The position numbers were made by a program, and so were the translations under genes. 64,000 nt of DNA. It comes from Butyriboletus loyo (taxonomy: Eukaryota > Basidiomycota > Agaricomycetes > Boletales > Boletaceae). The stretch spans positions 62,001 through 126,000 of the forward strand of contig JBBPSI010000018.1 in the NCBI GenBank assembly GCA_038093515.1, in the 5' to 3' direction. This document shows, piece after piece, positions 47,091 to 58,714 of this stretch. Each line of letters begins with the position of its first letter. The stretch's first letter is position 1. Under the pieces are notes generated by a model, which saw only the letters and a program-made list of their open reading frames with translations, searched no databases and was not told where the DNA came from.

Positions 47091-48487
47091 ATGGGCCTAT
47101 TCAACTTTTTACGACCCCGGATGCCTTCTCCGAGAGTGAGTCTTTCGCTCCTCGTCCACTCGAGCGTGTCTAACGCGTCTCAAGGCTGAGCCTCAGCGGG
47201 TGTCTTTTGACTTGGCCATCGCACCTCTTCCCCCTAAGTTCCCTGCCAGCTCCCAAGCACCCCGTGTCCCGGCATGCGGTATTCCTCTCGAGATCGTGCT
47301 GGACATCCTTGAGACCGTGAACTTTGAGGACGGTACCGTGGATGCAGAGTTCCTCAGAGCTTGCTCACTCGTCTGCAAGTCATGGTCGCTCCCTGCACAA
47401 AAACTCCTTTTCAAAAGAATTCATCTTTGCTCGCAGGCTGCGTACAACTCATTCGTCTCCACTGTAGATCGTTCCACAGAGTGGGGTAGAGTTCTTGGCG
47501 ACTCCGTCGTCCAGATGCGTGTCGTTTTGGACAACAACCAACCTGGTCCTCTCCAACAGGCTTGCTTTGCCCGCGCTGTAACTCTCTGTCCAAACCTCCG
47601 CGAGCTCAACCTTGCCCTCTATGGTTGCGGGGAACCGGGGGACGACATTGTCGGTAGTCCGGCTCTCGAACGCATGCGTCGACTAGCACCGTCCTTCGAG
47701 CCCCATACCTTGGAACTACTTCAGACTGGTCCACCAATCACATCCTTACACTTTAGTAACTGGTCTGACAACGACCAGTCTATAGTCCAACTTCTTGACA
47801 TCTGGCCTTCCCTTAAGTCGCTCTCAATCACTGGAAAGACCCCTCACCTCTCACCAGGGTTGACCCGTCCCCCGTTCGCGTACGCACTCACCAGGTTGAG
47901 GATGAATTGCCAACTCGAACCCTCGCTCGACTTCCTCGAGTGGCTTCTTCATACGTCCTCGCAAACAAGCAGCTTGTGTGCAATCGAACTGGACCGTGAG
48001 CCGAGCCTGGACATGCTGGATTACCTCACCAAGAACCACATGGAAAGTTTGCAAGAACTAGCTATCCCTTCCTGTACAACATCCGAACACGCCACGGCCA
48101 TCACCCGATGCCGTTCTCTTCGTCGACTGCGGACGGAGCGTCCGTCCACGTCTGCAATACCCGCCGTCTTCCGACAACTTCCAGCGGGAATCCAGCACCT
48201 CGCTTTCGGCATCGTTCAGGATACCCCGTTACAGACCCTCGTAGAAGCCGTAAAGACTCGGGATGAACTGGAGAGCATTACGGTCAAGGTGTGGGATGAT
48301 GGAAATAGTCATCGCCAGCTCTCGGCGTTGAAGATGGTGTGTGCATTCCGCGGTGTGGACCTCCGTATTACGAATGATGTCCGCGTTCACCGCGCCATGA
48401 TCGTAAGTGTACGTTTTTCGGGGGGCTTCGGTCTCTAACTGTGTCTGTGCATAGCGCGGTAGAGCCATCACCAACCTGTCGTGTTAA
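47091..48487 (+). CDS. F-box protein with LRR-like C-terminus
   Basis: Start MGLFNFLRPRMPSPR at 47091. The first intron (GTGAGT...CTCAAG) joins it to AEPQRVSFDLAIAPLPPKFP. The F-box is ACGIPLEIVLDILETVNFEDGTVDAEFLRACSLVCKSWSLPAQKLLFKRIHL. The rest has irregular leucine-rich repeats (LCPNLRELNLALYGCG; ITSLHFSNWSDNDQSIVQLLDIWPSLKSLSITG; LRRLRTERPSTSAIP; IQHLAFGI). A 3' intron (GTAAGT...GCATAG) replaces the unspliced end with RGRAITNLSC and a stop at 48485-48487. About 420 residues. Agaricomycetes carry large F-box/LRR families like this; presumably an SCF adaptor. The first residues MGLFNF carry a Gly at position 2 but no convincing myristoylation context. Confidence 0.8.
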
Positions 48488-48833
48488 CACCCAATCGACA
48501 TCCCCACCCTTTGGAAGCGGCCCTCTCCCGATCGTGGTCTATACACTTTGCCTGTCTTTTGCACATTTTACCTTCCACCAATCCAAATGCTGTACTATGC
48601 TCGGACACTGGGACTTTCTAGTAGCCAATTATCTTATCCTACATAAATTGCCACCATCCACTATTGGACAACATCTACTCTTCGTGACACGTTCAACCTA
48701 TTTATTTGTTGGTTTTGTATCTATACAACGCAATCGTCTTGGTAAATGTCAATATCAGTGATCAACTTGACTTTTGGCGACGCGACCGGAAGTGAGCTTG
48801 AAAGTCGGAGCATCCCACCAGCTACAGACTGCC

Positions 48834-50704
48834 ATGATGACCGACGGGACCCTGTTGGACCTCTTCTCCTCCGCTGCCATTCTCACAGAACACCCCGAAA
48901 ATGCATCGTATCTCGACGGGCTATCTTCCCTCCAATTGTGCGACTTGTTAGCGGCCCCGACAACGCTCTCAACCCAGTCGCATACGCTGACCGCTTCTTT
49001 GAACGCCTTAGCCCATACATCGTATCCAACGATCCTCTCCTCACACAACACATCTTCTGCCCTCCTCAATTCTCTCTCGTCACTCAATACCTCGCTCGAT
49101 ACCCTACTGGACACAGCTCTCCCCGCGCTCGACGATGTGGCACGCACATTCCGCGAGAAGAGCGGTCCTACCGTGATCGAAGAACGGCAACGCACACGCG
49201 TCGTTCTCGAACAATACGACAAGCTTCGTGATTTGCTCGACGTCCCCGTCCTGATGGACACTTGCGTCCGTAACGGGCTTTACGCCGAGGCACTGACGTT
49301 GGGCGGACACGCCACCACGGCACTCTCTGCACTGTCTACCATTCGATCGCAGGGCGGCGAAGTGCTGCCCGAGTCTGACGGGCGTACACCCCCGCTTCTA
49401 CTCGTGAGCGCGTTACAAGCGGAGATTGCGGCCTCGTTACATGCGATGCGGTTGCTTCTCCTTGGTACGCTACACGAGCCTGGACGGAAACTGCCTGCGT
49501 TCTGGAAGGCCATTCAGTTTCTCCGCAGGATGCAAGTCATGCCTGAAAGCGAGCTAGCGCTTGCGTTCGTGAGCGCGCGCATAGATTGCCTTCAGAATGC
49601 ACTCCAAGCTGTCGAACGGGACGCTGGCGTGTCGGTCACCACGTTCAGCGATGACGGGGATAACATCACCGGGACGAACACGGCAGATCGCGAAAAAGAG
49701 ATGGACCGACACGCGGAGGACGTTGCGAGGTTTCTGAAAAGGTACATTGATGTTTGGCGTGAAGGTGCCTACGACCTCGTTACGCAGTATACGACCATCT
49801 TTCTTGAGCGGTCATCGCCGCATGGGTCTGCTTCGTCGTCTCACTTGCCGTCTACGACCCCTCTCCCCGATCCAGTGATCAAACACACACTTCCATCAAC
49901 ATTACTTGGCTTATTGCTTCCGACAATCAAAACTTACCTTCGGCGCGCTTATCCCCATCTTGCCCCGCTCTCAACTCAGCTCGCGTATTGCAGTTCAGCC
50001 ATGGCGCGTATCGGGATGGTATGTGTCATTCCTGCTGACACGTCGACACAACTCCAATCCTCATTCACGTGTAGGACTTTTGTTCCCTCTTATCTCCACT
50101 CATCACACGCGCCGTCATACACGGTTTTGCTCGCGACATCAAAACAGGCGCAGAACGCGAATGGTCCACTACGCTTGCCAAACATGCATCTAGGTCGTCG
50201 AGCGGCAGATCTACACCGCCAAGCAAGTGGCTCGTGTCTACTACCCAGCCAGTTCCTGCTCTCTCCGCGATATCTATTCCGCCATCGAGCGCGGCACACA
50301 TGCCGCCCCAGCTATTGACCGCGTTCACCCCGCTCGCGGTGACACTGAACACTTACTTGCGGGCTCTGAATCGGCTGCGCGCGCTCGCTCCGATGGGTGC
50401 GTTGGACGGCGTTCTGGACGCGCTCGAGGCGGGTCTGGCCAGGAACGGGGAAGCGTTGTTGGGGTACGTGCGGGAGTGGCGGGGTGATGGTGCTGAGAGG
50501 GAGGCTGTGCGCGCCGTAGGGGCGGCGTATGTCCGCGTCTTCGTACCTTTTCTTCAGAGGGCGATTGTCGAGGGTGTGTATGGCATCGCGGATGCGCCGA
50601 GGAAAGGGGTGGAAGGGGTCGGTGCTGAAAAGGTCAGTGGCGCGAGCTTGCTGAGAGATACCGTCAGAAATTGGGAGAGCTGGCTGTCCGAGACGTCATC
50701 TTAG
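48834..50704 (+). CDS. COG8: Conserved oligomeric Golgi complex subunit 8 (Dor1-like)
   Basis: Vesicle-tethering subunit acting in retrograde intra-Golgi traffic. The ATG pair at 48834/48837 starts MMTDGTLLDLFSSAAILTEHPENASYLDGLSSLQLCDLLA. Helical rod follows with the Dor1 motif VLEQYDKLRDLLDVPVLMDTCVRNGLYAEALTLGGHA, then LLLVSALQAEIAASLHAMRLLLLGTLHEPGRKLPAFWKAIQFLRRM and LALAFVSARIDCL. One intron (GTATGT...GTGTAG, 50019-50073) joins ARIGM to DFCSLLSPLITRAVIHGF. The C-terminal helices (TYLRALNRLRALAPMG; FVPFLQRAIVEGVYGI) end at TAG 50702-50704. About 600 residues, usual length. The longer upstream open frame has only non-ATG starts. Confidence 0.9.
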
Positions 50705-50968
50705 TACCATAACTAGGGGACGTCGTATGTGCGGGTGAGCTCCTTTCGGCTTGACCACATCTGTCCAGTGCTGTTTGGGTCCGATGTTATACTTACCTAG
50801 TCTCGACCGCACAAAGACGCCACATCATGATCGATGTATTGATGGACAGTTGTCTGTCAGCGGCGTCAGACTCGCACGTCCTGATTCGTGATCATGGCAG
50901 CGTGTTCAGAAAAACGCGTAAAATACATCAACGTCGTGGCGAACGAATCCCTTTCTCAACAAACTGCC

Positions 50969-53361
50969 TCAAGCCACGTCCTCGGATCCCGAGACGCGCT
51001 TCTCGTGCATTTCGTGTACGTCGTGGCGGTAATGCTTCTCGCTTGGCTTCCATGCCGCCGAGTGCCAAGCAGGGACACCAGACCGGTACAACTCGTCGAC
51101 CTGTGGCGGCGATGAGCTTTTTGTGAAACAGAGCGACGAGGCGATGAGGGTCGTTACCTCTTCCAGTGTGATCCCCTTGGTCTCGGGGACGAAAAAGTAG
51201 ACGTAAAAGAGACCGACGACGAGCATCCCACAGAAGACGAGCATGATCAAGGGACCAATCCTATCAGCCAAATAGAAACACGTTGAGTCGTCTGCTTCTC
51301 GTGTACGATCCGAAAAAGAAAAGCGGGCGGGGTTGAAGGGCGCACCTGGCTACGATGCGTGGCGAGAAGAAGGACAGCATAAAGTTCCAGAACCAGTCTA
51401 GGTGCACGTAGCCCATCAGTACACCGTGCATTTCGGAACGCACGCGAAGGATACTTACTCGTAGCACTCCCGAGGGCGATCGATTTAGGTCGGACACGGA
51501 GCGGGAAGGACTCGCCGAGGTACACCCAAGGTGTCGGGCCCCATGTCGTCCCAAAGACGAAGACCTGAAGGACCGCGAACGCGATGACCACACCTCCGGC
51601 TGCCTTGTCGCGCGGCGTCAACGCTGAGACAGGGGTTCCAGTGGCTGCGAGGTAGAAATGACCAACGAGCGCAACCTGTAAAGAGCTCTTTTAAGTAAAA
51701 GCTGCTAGTGGAAGGTGGACAGAATGCACGATCAATGCACAGACTGCTTGTGCGAATGCACCGAGGAGCAGCGACTGGATACATGTTAGGTGGAGATCTG
51801 ACGGATTTTTCGCGCACGAACGGACCTTGCGGCGACCCCAAGCCTCAATAAAGTACAGTGCTGGAAGCGTCCCTACCACCGAAACTGCCCCCAAGATTGT
51901 CTGAATAACATAAGGTGAAAGACTACGAGGCTTGAGCGGAAATGTACCCAGGACATAGACGGACGTGTTGACCTACCCAGCACCGGCATTCTCGAAGAAT
52001 GTGTCCCCATAATAATCTACCGAATAGAAAAAGTTGAGTTCAGATACGATACGCAGTCCAAGGGCACATCACGCACAATAAAAGTTCTGTCCGTTAAGTT
52101 GTTGTATAAATTGCAACATCATTCCGTTGATCGTACGGCGCCACATGGCATTTCTCGCGGAGAAACATTCGAACCAGGTTGCCTTTCCGCCCTCGTTCTC
52201 CATCTTGATAGCAGAATCGAGCTCTTCGACAATCTCAATGACTAGGGCGTCGTCCTCCGGAACATTGTTTAATTCTGCGATGACGCGCCTCGCTTCTTCA
52301 CCTCTGCCAGTCCCAAGCAAGTGACGACTGGGGGACATCTCTGCTGTGAAGGTAGATCTACAAAGACGGTACAAAGAGACTTACGGTGACTCCGGTAGGA
52401 AGAACATGCCGGAGAGCAGGATCAATCCCCAGACCATCTGCAGGCCAATCGGAATGCGCCACGAGCCCGAGTTATTGAGCGTGTGGCTGCCCAGCTCGAA
52501 AACATAACTCAGGAAAATCCTAGCGAAATCGCCATTTATTTTTGATAGGGATAGGAAATTGCAACGCATACCCAGAAATAATTTGTACTTGATATATAAC
52601 CAAAATCGTTCCGCGAATCGCTTTTGGTGCAGTTTCTCCGTTGTAAAGTGGAACAATGGCTATGAAGCATACAGTCAGTTTGCGATGATGACTTGGCACA
52701 AGTCTGTACCTGATAGAGAGCCGACGCCTAGACCGGCGATGTAACGTCCAATAACAAGCTGCACCAGTGAATATGTCGTCCCTGTTTGAATGACGACGCC
52801 AACGGTGAACACTGCAGACCAGAAGAGAATGGAGCCTCGACGCCCAAATCGATCAGCTGTGAACGCTTGCGCAAGCGCTCCACTATTTTCTAGATGAGAA
52901 GGCTCTCTTGGCGAAAGACAATACAAATTCACCAAAAGGTTCTGCAGAGAGGGTGTGAATTCATGTCCATCAAAGGAGATAACAACACAACCTTACCCCG
53001 CAGAAAGAAATGAGACGATGATTGATTGCCTTGAGGTAGATAGATACGCCTGGCCAGTGGAATCAATCTGGCCGAATCGGTATATGAAGTCTGGCATTAT
53101 AAGACAACCCTACAGAGCCAATTTAAGGCCAGAAGGGATATACAAATAGAGAAAAGTCGCACCGAGATGACACCCATGTCATATCCGAACAGAAACCCTG
53201 CCCAAGAGATCTAACTCTGTTCCATCTCTAACAGCCAAACTCTTACCTCCTATAAGCCCGTCAATTCGTGCGTTAGAATGATAGAAGTCATCAAACTCAC
53301 CGAACGCGATGAAGATTGCAAGTAGAACTGCCCTCTTGCTTGTTGGTACGTCCCCCGCCAT
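50969..53361 (-). CDS. MFS sugar (hexose-type) transporter
   Basis: Twelve-span sugar porter. The start MAGDVPTSKRAVLLAIFIAFG (53361) leads into FGGFLFGYDMGVISGCLIMPDF, but two introns (53250-53300 and 53198-53246) leave only three exonic bases (53247-53249) between them. Later blocks: [164 protein letters not shown] and the signature VPETKGITLEEVDELY. The tail is basic/His-rich. Substrate cannot be told beyond 'hexose or related'. The gene converges with COG8. Confidence 0.92.
53247..53249 (-). other. Putative 3-nt microexon (GAG) in sugar transporter
   Basis: On the coding strand: GCGTTCG|GTGAGT...CTTATAG|GAG|GTAAGAG...GGGCAG|GGTTTCTG. The two introns would be 51 and 49 nt, the normal size here. 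Including GAG yields IAFGGFLFGYD, the family consensus; skipping it (a 103-nt intron) deletes one of the paired glycines while keeping the frame. Confidence 0.55.
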
Positions 53362-55922
53362 AGCGTGCTGAGAGTCTAGTATCTAAGAGAAGTTTGACGG
53401 GAAGGAATGCACTCGGCACATCTCTGCTTCTTTGTGACTATGCTTAAATATGAAATCCTCCCTGGCTTTGAAGTTGGCGCGAGACCTGGTCGTCCCGAGC
53501 ATCAGATGACCTTTGTGCGGCGTCATGCGGTCCGGAACCTATGGAGATAGAGCTTACTTATGGCGACCTGGAAGAATTGTCCTTCCTCTGAGAAAACAAT
53601 ATCCGCCCGCGGCGAAAACCAGTGGAGAAGCTGGGAGATAACGATGCCGACCCTTCGGACGACTAGCATTGGTAGATAGCCAAGGCGACAGAGAAGCGGA
53701 GACCACCATATTTTCGCGAAGCCGAACTCGTAGATTGCTGGTGGAATAGCTATTCTGGGATGCTTTCAGCGTCCGTTCTAGTGGACAAACGGGAGCCCGA
53801 GGCGGCGAAACCCTCGGCAAAGCTGGGTGTGAGCTTTCTCTCCGTTGGACCATGTGAGTTGGAGCTCGGGTGGTCCTCAGGCGAACAAAGTATTGAGCGG
53901 CCACGCCATGTATGTCAACGCAGGCGTCGGATGCATTGTGGGAGTGGACCAGAATCCCCCGGGTATTATCACGCTGGCTCAAGGGGAGTTCTGTTTGCAG
54001 CCTCGTGAAGGGTTCGAACGGATGTCGCTGACACATGGAAGTTCCATGCATTGCGACGCTCGATGAATCTGACCTCCGCTAAGAATATGCCGGGCGAGCG
54101 AGCTATGGCTCCGACGCGCATCGTGGAGGACGACAAAAACGCCGCAAGTGTGGGGTTCCAGGTCGCACGGGGATCGCACATGTGACTGATTGGAAGGAAA
54201 GTGTATCTAGCGGAAGATAACCAGTACTTAGTATCGTAGCGGCGCACCCCGACTCTGGGGGTTTACGGGTTCGAATGGTCAGCAACATGACATACATTTG
54301 AGCAGAGGGGTTTGCAGCTGCCTTCCTCTTTCCTTTACCAGCACACAACCTGGAACCCTGTTGCCTGTCGTCAACGCATGTTCTGGATGGCTGCTGGACC
54401 ACTGCCATCTGGCCCGACCTGGTAATCTGCTTCACTAGTTCAGCTTACAAGTACGGATTGTACAGCATGACCTTCATCTTCTTAAGAATCTTCTGGTAGA
54501 CCATTGGCTTCTTTCCCGGTCTTGTCGCTCTTGATGGACCATTTACCGAGCTGAATTTAGCACGTTATCGTCTCAAGGCCACTGTTTCACATACAGTTTA
54601 AGACAAACTTCAACCTCGACAATGTCGCCATCCTTCAACTTTGTGGTCCAGTATGGATGAAAGACCCAAGGCAATCATGCACATCAAGGGGATACAACCT
54701 TCACACCCGTAGTTCTTGCTTATATGTGGCAAGAAGACCGGCGTAGCGACCGTCGGGATCGGGAAGGTCCATTATACAGAGCCATCCACAACAGAGTGCA
54801 GGGATTCGGTTCACCTTCGTTCGCCTCGGAGCCACAGACAGCAACGAGCTCACTTTGAGCGTCGTCGTTTCCATCAGTATCAAAGTCATCATTCCCAACG
54901 GCGTCACAATCGTTGTCGATATCACCGACAGCACAGGTGACCAGGTCGTCGCCACTGACACACCCGTCCTCATTGTAAAAGTTGTTGATGCACACGGGGT
55001 GATAGGGGGTGACGGCTGCTTATAAACCCACGAAAGTCACCCACATAGTGAGCAAGGTCTAACGCTGGACACGACTTGTGGGTGAGCCTGTAGACGAATT
55101 AAATCAATTTTCTTGTTGCAAGATACATATGGAGCTCTCTGAGTGTCTTCAAGCGCATTCATTCACCGAAATGCTGACACATAAATGTTGATTACATCAC
55201 GTTTTTCCACGAGAGGATGCACTCCTCCACTATCATGAGAGTGGGGGATGTACAATAACTCACATTTACAATTAGATCTGGTCGTCCCTCACTTGTCCCT
55301 GCGAATCAACCTCTATTTCAAGGTCGTCCGAGGTTGAACGGATATGACGATCTAGAACATGACAAGGCTGTTGGGACCTACAACCTTTTGATGATCAAGA
55401 TCGTTTCAGCTGTTACCTAGAATCGTGCATCGTAACACACCAAAGCCGGGAATCAGACTCTATCTCGATGCCCTTTTGACGTTCCGTCACAAGGATGACT
55501 GGTTGGCAGATTTGAAATCCCAATGGATGGACACCAAAGACAATAATCAAGGGCTGGGTCAGAACCGTCACATCGACTGAAGCTGCTCGAGTAAATGACT
55601 ATTGTTCGCATGTACCGTGAAAATTAGTCAGACAGACAAAGACACGTCCGTAGCATAATGTGGTATGACAAGCGTGAAGGCCTGTGAACATGAAAGATGC
55701 AACAAGCGTGACGATGCCAAGCGCAAGCACATTATACCAGAAATGTGGAAATGATATGGCGTTATAGACAAAGCCATATGAAAAAATGCGGCATGAAAGC
55801 GGGGAACGTAGTATACCTTAGTACGTATGTGTGGTGTCCAATGCAAGTCCGTTCAAATTGTCTATGAACCCCAAGACGGTTATCTTTCCAATGTCCGACC
55901 TCAAACAAAAAGAAGGATGCGC
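53362..55922. other. Gene-poor region with decayed sequence
   Basis: 2.56 kb between the sugar transporter start and the stop of the membrane-protein gene. It includes many overlapping frames around 53550-54250 that look like noise, a decayed coding fragment at 54445-54690 and an AT-rich part from 55070 to 55650. No intact gene was recognised. Confidence 0.45.
54445..54690 (-). pseudogene. Frame-shifted fragment of an unknown agaricomycete gene
   Basis: Translates as WVFHPYWTTKLKDGDIVEVEVCLKL, then a possible intron (GTATGT...TTCAG, 54549-54595), then two frames: WSIKSDKTGKEAN and, one base off, VYQKILKKMKVMLYNPYL ending at a stop (54445-54447). The phrase KDGDIVEVEV.LKLWSIK resembles the C-terminus of repetitive agaricomycete proteins as I remember them, and joining both pieces needs removal of one G. 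No intact upstream part was found, so it looks like a relic. Confidence 0.3.
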
Positions 55923-56702
55923 CTAGTCCCAGACCCTGCGCATCGTCGTGAACCCCGAGAGGAAAACAACCAGCAAAGTGGTGATGAGTGCGATGGAAGC
56001 AGGATGGGCTTTGAATTGTTCGAGTGCACCTCCACAACCCGCGCACTGCCAACCTGAGAACAAAATAGATCAGTCGGATGGGAGAAAACAGGATGAAAAC
56101 GACAGACCGCTTGTTAGTGGTGTATACGCTTGAGGGGTATACAATGCAAACTGGAGTCCACTGTTCGGTGCAAGGAAGCCGGGAGTTGGGGCGGCGCTGG
56201 GACCGCCTGGACCGAATACAAGCAACGTATACTCGGCCTGTGCAAGGGGCAAGCTAGGGTTGGCGGTCTGGTAACCGTATGGATACCATACGACGCTTTG
56301 CGCATCCCCTGCAATGACGCCGTTTGAGGGGCCCACCGGATACGTATTGCCATTTTCACAGGCGGCGGATACTGTTATGGCAGTGGGTGTGTATGCGAGG
56401 TAGCTGAAGTTCCAACCAAAGGTGACATATTCGCCCAGAGCAATCTTGTAAAATGAGGTGGACTGGGGGGGCGGCTGGGTGAAAACGATCTCCCCAGCAT
56501 TCCCGTTAGCAAGGACGGTAGTGACGGGGGTCGCGCTTGCGTTGTACCCAGGGCCACCTGTTATACCGAAAAGCTGTGAGGTTGAAGCGGAAGCGGTGCC
56601 AGAGCCTCCAGAGGTGACGACGGCGGTTCCACTGGCTGACGAGGCGGGATTGGTAGCAGTGGCGGAGGCGCTACTAGCCTGTTGTCTGCGCTCGAGGGCC
56701 AT
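55923..56702 (-). CDS. Fungal membrane/wall protein, beta-sandwich type with C-terminal span
   Basis: ATG at 56702 (MALERRQQASSASATATNP), a Ser/Ala/Thr-rich stretch likely to be O-glycosylated, then a conserved domain with FTQPPPQSTSFYKIALGEYVTFGWNFSYLAYTPTAITVSAACENGNTYPV, VVWYPYGYQTANPSLPLAQAEYTLLVFGPGGPSAAPTPGFLAPNSGLQFALYTPQAYTPLTSG. An intron (GTCTGT...TTCTCAG) joins WQCAGCGGALEQFKAHPASIALITTLLVVFLSGFTTMRRVWD, giving a single C-terminal membrane span. I recall related proteins annotated with domain DUF7137, function unknown. A signal peptide is expected but not visible at this start, so an upstream exon may be missing. Confidence 0.65.
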
Positions 56703-57152
56703 GAGAGGGGATAAGGAGGGACGGAAGAGAAAGTGGATGGGGGTGGGAAACAACTTTGATGATGTGCTCGGCTGACAGTCGCACCGAATGGTCGTGCCTT
56801 TTTTTAGATCCGAATACGGCTGTCTTTTCCACGAGCCGCTGTTCAACCCGTTGGATGGGCTGGCATGTCTACCAACAATGTCTGGCACGCTATACAAAAC
56901 TGACCAACATCGACGACGACGACGACAAGCCCGAGTCAAACGTCGTCCTGCAAAATCGGACGACAACCGTTCGATGCCGTACGTCGGGGTGCAAAGTTTA
57001 AATGGCTCGGCTTGTTCCGGGACTCACTCGGCCCGCCCTGCCGGTCATAATCCATAGCTTGCTCCAAACCATGTACTTGCAACTTCTTTCAATGCTACTG
57101 CCTTGTTACGATCCACGTATCATACAACGTCCCCGATCATGTCTTTAATTCT

Positions 57153-58524
57153 CTACTTGGCTTCCATATCATTGACGGTCGCGTAAAACTCTTTCGCAAT
57201 GCGAAGTTGTGCTTGTCTCCCCGTCTCGTTGGGCAGATCTGGGATGTTTCTGATGACGAGATACTTGCGACCCGCGAGGATCTCGGGTGTGACTTTGAAA
57301 GGATCAACGTCCATGCTTGCCGTGTTCAAAACATCATGCGAGCCCGTCACGACACCACCGGCCTCCTGTGCAATCACGATCCCAGCCTGTAACAATCCCC
57401 ATCAGTAGCACACAAGCAACCAAACCACCCTCACTCACGCATACATCCCACGGCCTACGTAGGTCCATCCGTCAGCAACGATCATCTCGCTCAACCAGCG
57501 AAAACCTGCTCACCAACATCCAATCTCCCTAACGCCGAGATCAACATCGAATACGACAACGAACGAGCGACAGAAAAAAAAGAAAAAAAAAGCCTCACCA
57601 GTACATGTCCAGCGCACCCTGCGCAACCATCGAATAGCTGAGCGCGGCACTTCCCATCGAACGAAGCGACTGAGCCATCTTCCCTCCTACAGAAGCGTCC
57701 CCAGCGAGCTTTAGGAACGAGTCTGCCTTGTCGTTGATGATGGGGGCGCCTCTGTCAGAGCCCCATTCGACAGCTGTCCGCGATTGGTCAGGTTTGTCAA
57801 GGGGCAAATGACGGATGGGGGACAGTACCGATTTGAGCTTTTGTTAGGGACGGGAGGGGCTTTGGGGATGCGAGGGGGAGTTTTTGAGGTTGGCCGTTAC
57901 CTCGTGTGAGATACGATCCCTGGCCTTCGATCGCTGTGTACTGCGGGAATGTTCAAATCACGACGAGAGCGGGACACGAAGAGGGTCTCACCAGATACTC
58001 GATAAAAGGATTGTACACGACGCCGAGGACCGGGCGTTTTTGGTAGATCAGACCGAGGGAGATGCAGCAGAATGGAAAGCCGTGCACGAAGTTCGTGGTG
58101 CCATCTGTGATGCACGGGTTCACGCCCCGGGATGAGCGATAGAGAGTATATACGTACCGATGGGATCCACGCAAAATGTCGGCTCGTCGGTGAGTTCGGG
58201 ACGCGTCCCAGCGGAATAAGACTCCTCGCCGATGCTGTCATCGAAGATCAGATCCTATCAAGCGCGTTGAACCGCCGTGAACGTCAGAAACGGCACGTAC
58301 AACTTGAAGCCGGGGTAAGCTTTCTTGATTTCGCCCATGACTAAATTCTCCACGGCGACGTCGTACTCCGTCACCAGATCGACCGCGTTCTTTTTCTCAT
58401 TGACATCGGAGGAAGACTGGATCGCCTGAGATCCTTCCAGGATAAGTGTGCCCGCGGTGCGTGCGAGGTTGATGGTGAAGGAGAGAACAGAGCGCAGCTC
58501 AGCGGGTCCCAAAGTGGTCGGCAT
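57153..58524 (-). CDS. Inositol monophosphatase family enzyme, copy A
   Basis: Mg2+-dependent phosphatase hydrolysing inositol monophosphates (inositol recycling and synthesis). Start [32 protein letters not shown] at 58524. Metal-binding motifs across exons: [40 protein letters not shown] (intron within DPIDGTTN) and WDVCAG. Also [21 protein letters not shown] and [13 protein letters not shown]. All catalytic Glu/Asp positions visible are intact. The end [21 protein letters not shown] is at TAG 57153-57155. About six introns. A second gene of the same type (58715-60073) follows head-to-tail. Confidence 0.9.
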
Positions 58525-58714
58525 GGTGGATGTTGAGAGAGAGGTGGAGCAGTCTGCCAAGCATATCGATCAATGAATGGACCACATTCCTATCTGATCC
58601 CACGCTCGTTTCGCTGTCAGGCATCTCACGAACGTTCCAGTCGTCGTCCTCGCTTGCCAGACCTCGTCCTGTTATCACCGCGTTCTGCTATCTAGAGTGT
58701 CCCGTCTATCCAGC

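Noticed and set aside
52960..53140. Suspected frameshift in the sugar transporter before [12 protein letters not shown].
   Set aside because: Re-reading the bases (GCGTATCTATCTACCTCAAGG) shows the frame [11 protein letters not shown] is continuous.
53760..54066. Overlapping frames on both strands suggesting a small Cys-containing protein.
   Set aside because: Several frames are open at once, none has splice support or known motifs, and composition is uneven. Treated as noise in a gene-poor region.
55200..55260. Short inverted repeat CTCCACT...AGAGTGGGG as a possible terminator or element end.
   Set aside because: The stem is only about 7 bp with mismatches and has no copy elsewhere in the window. 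Such pairs are expected by chance.
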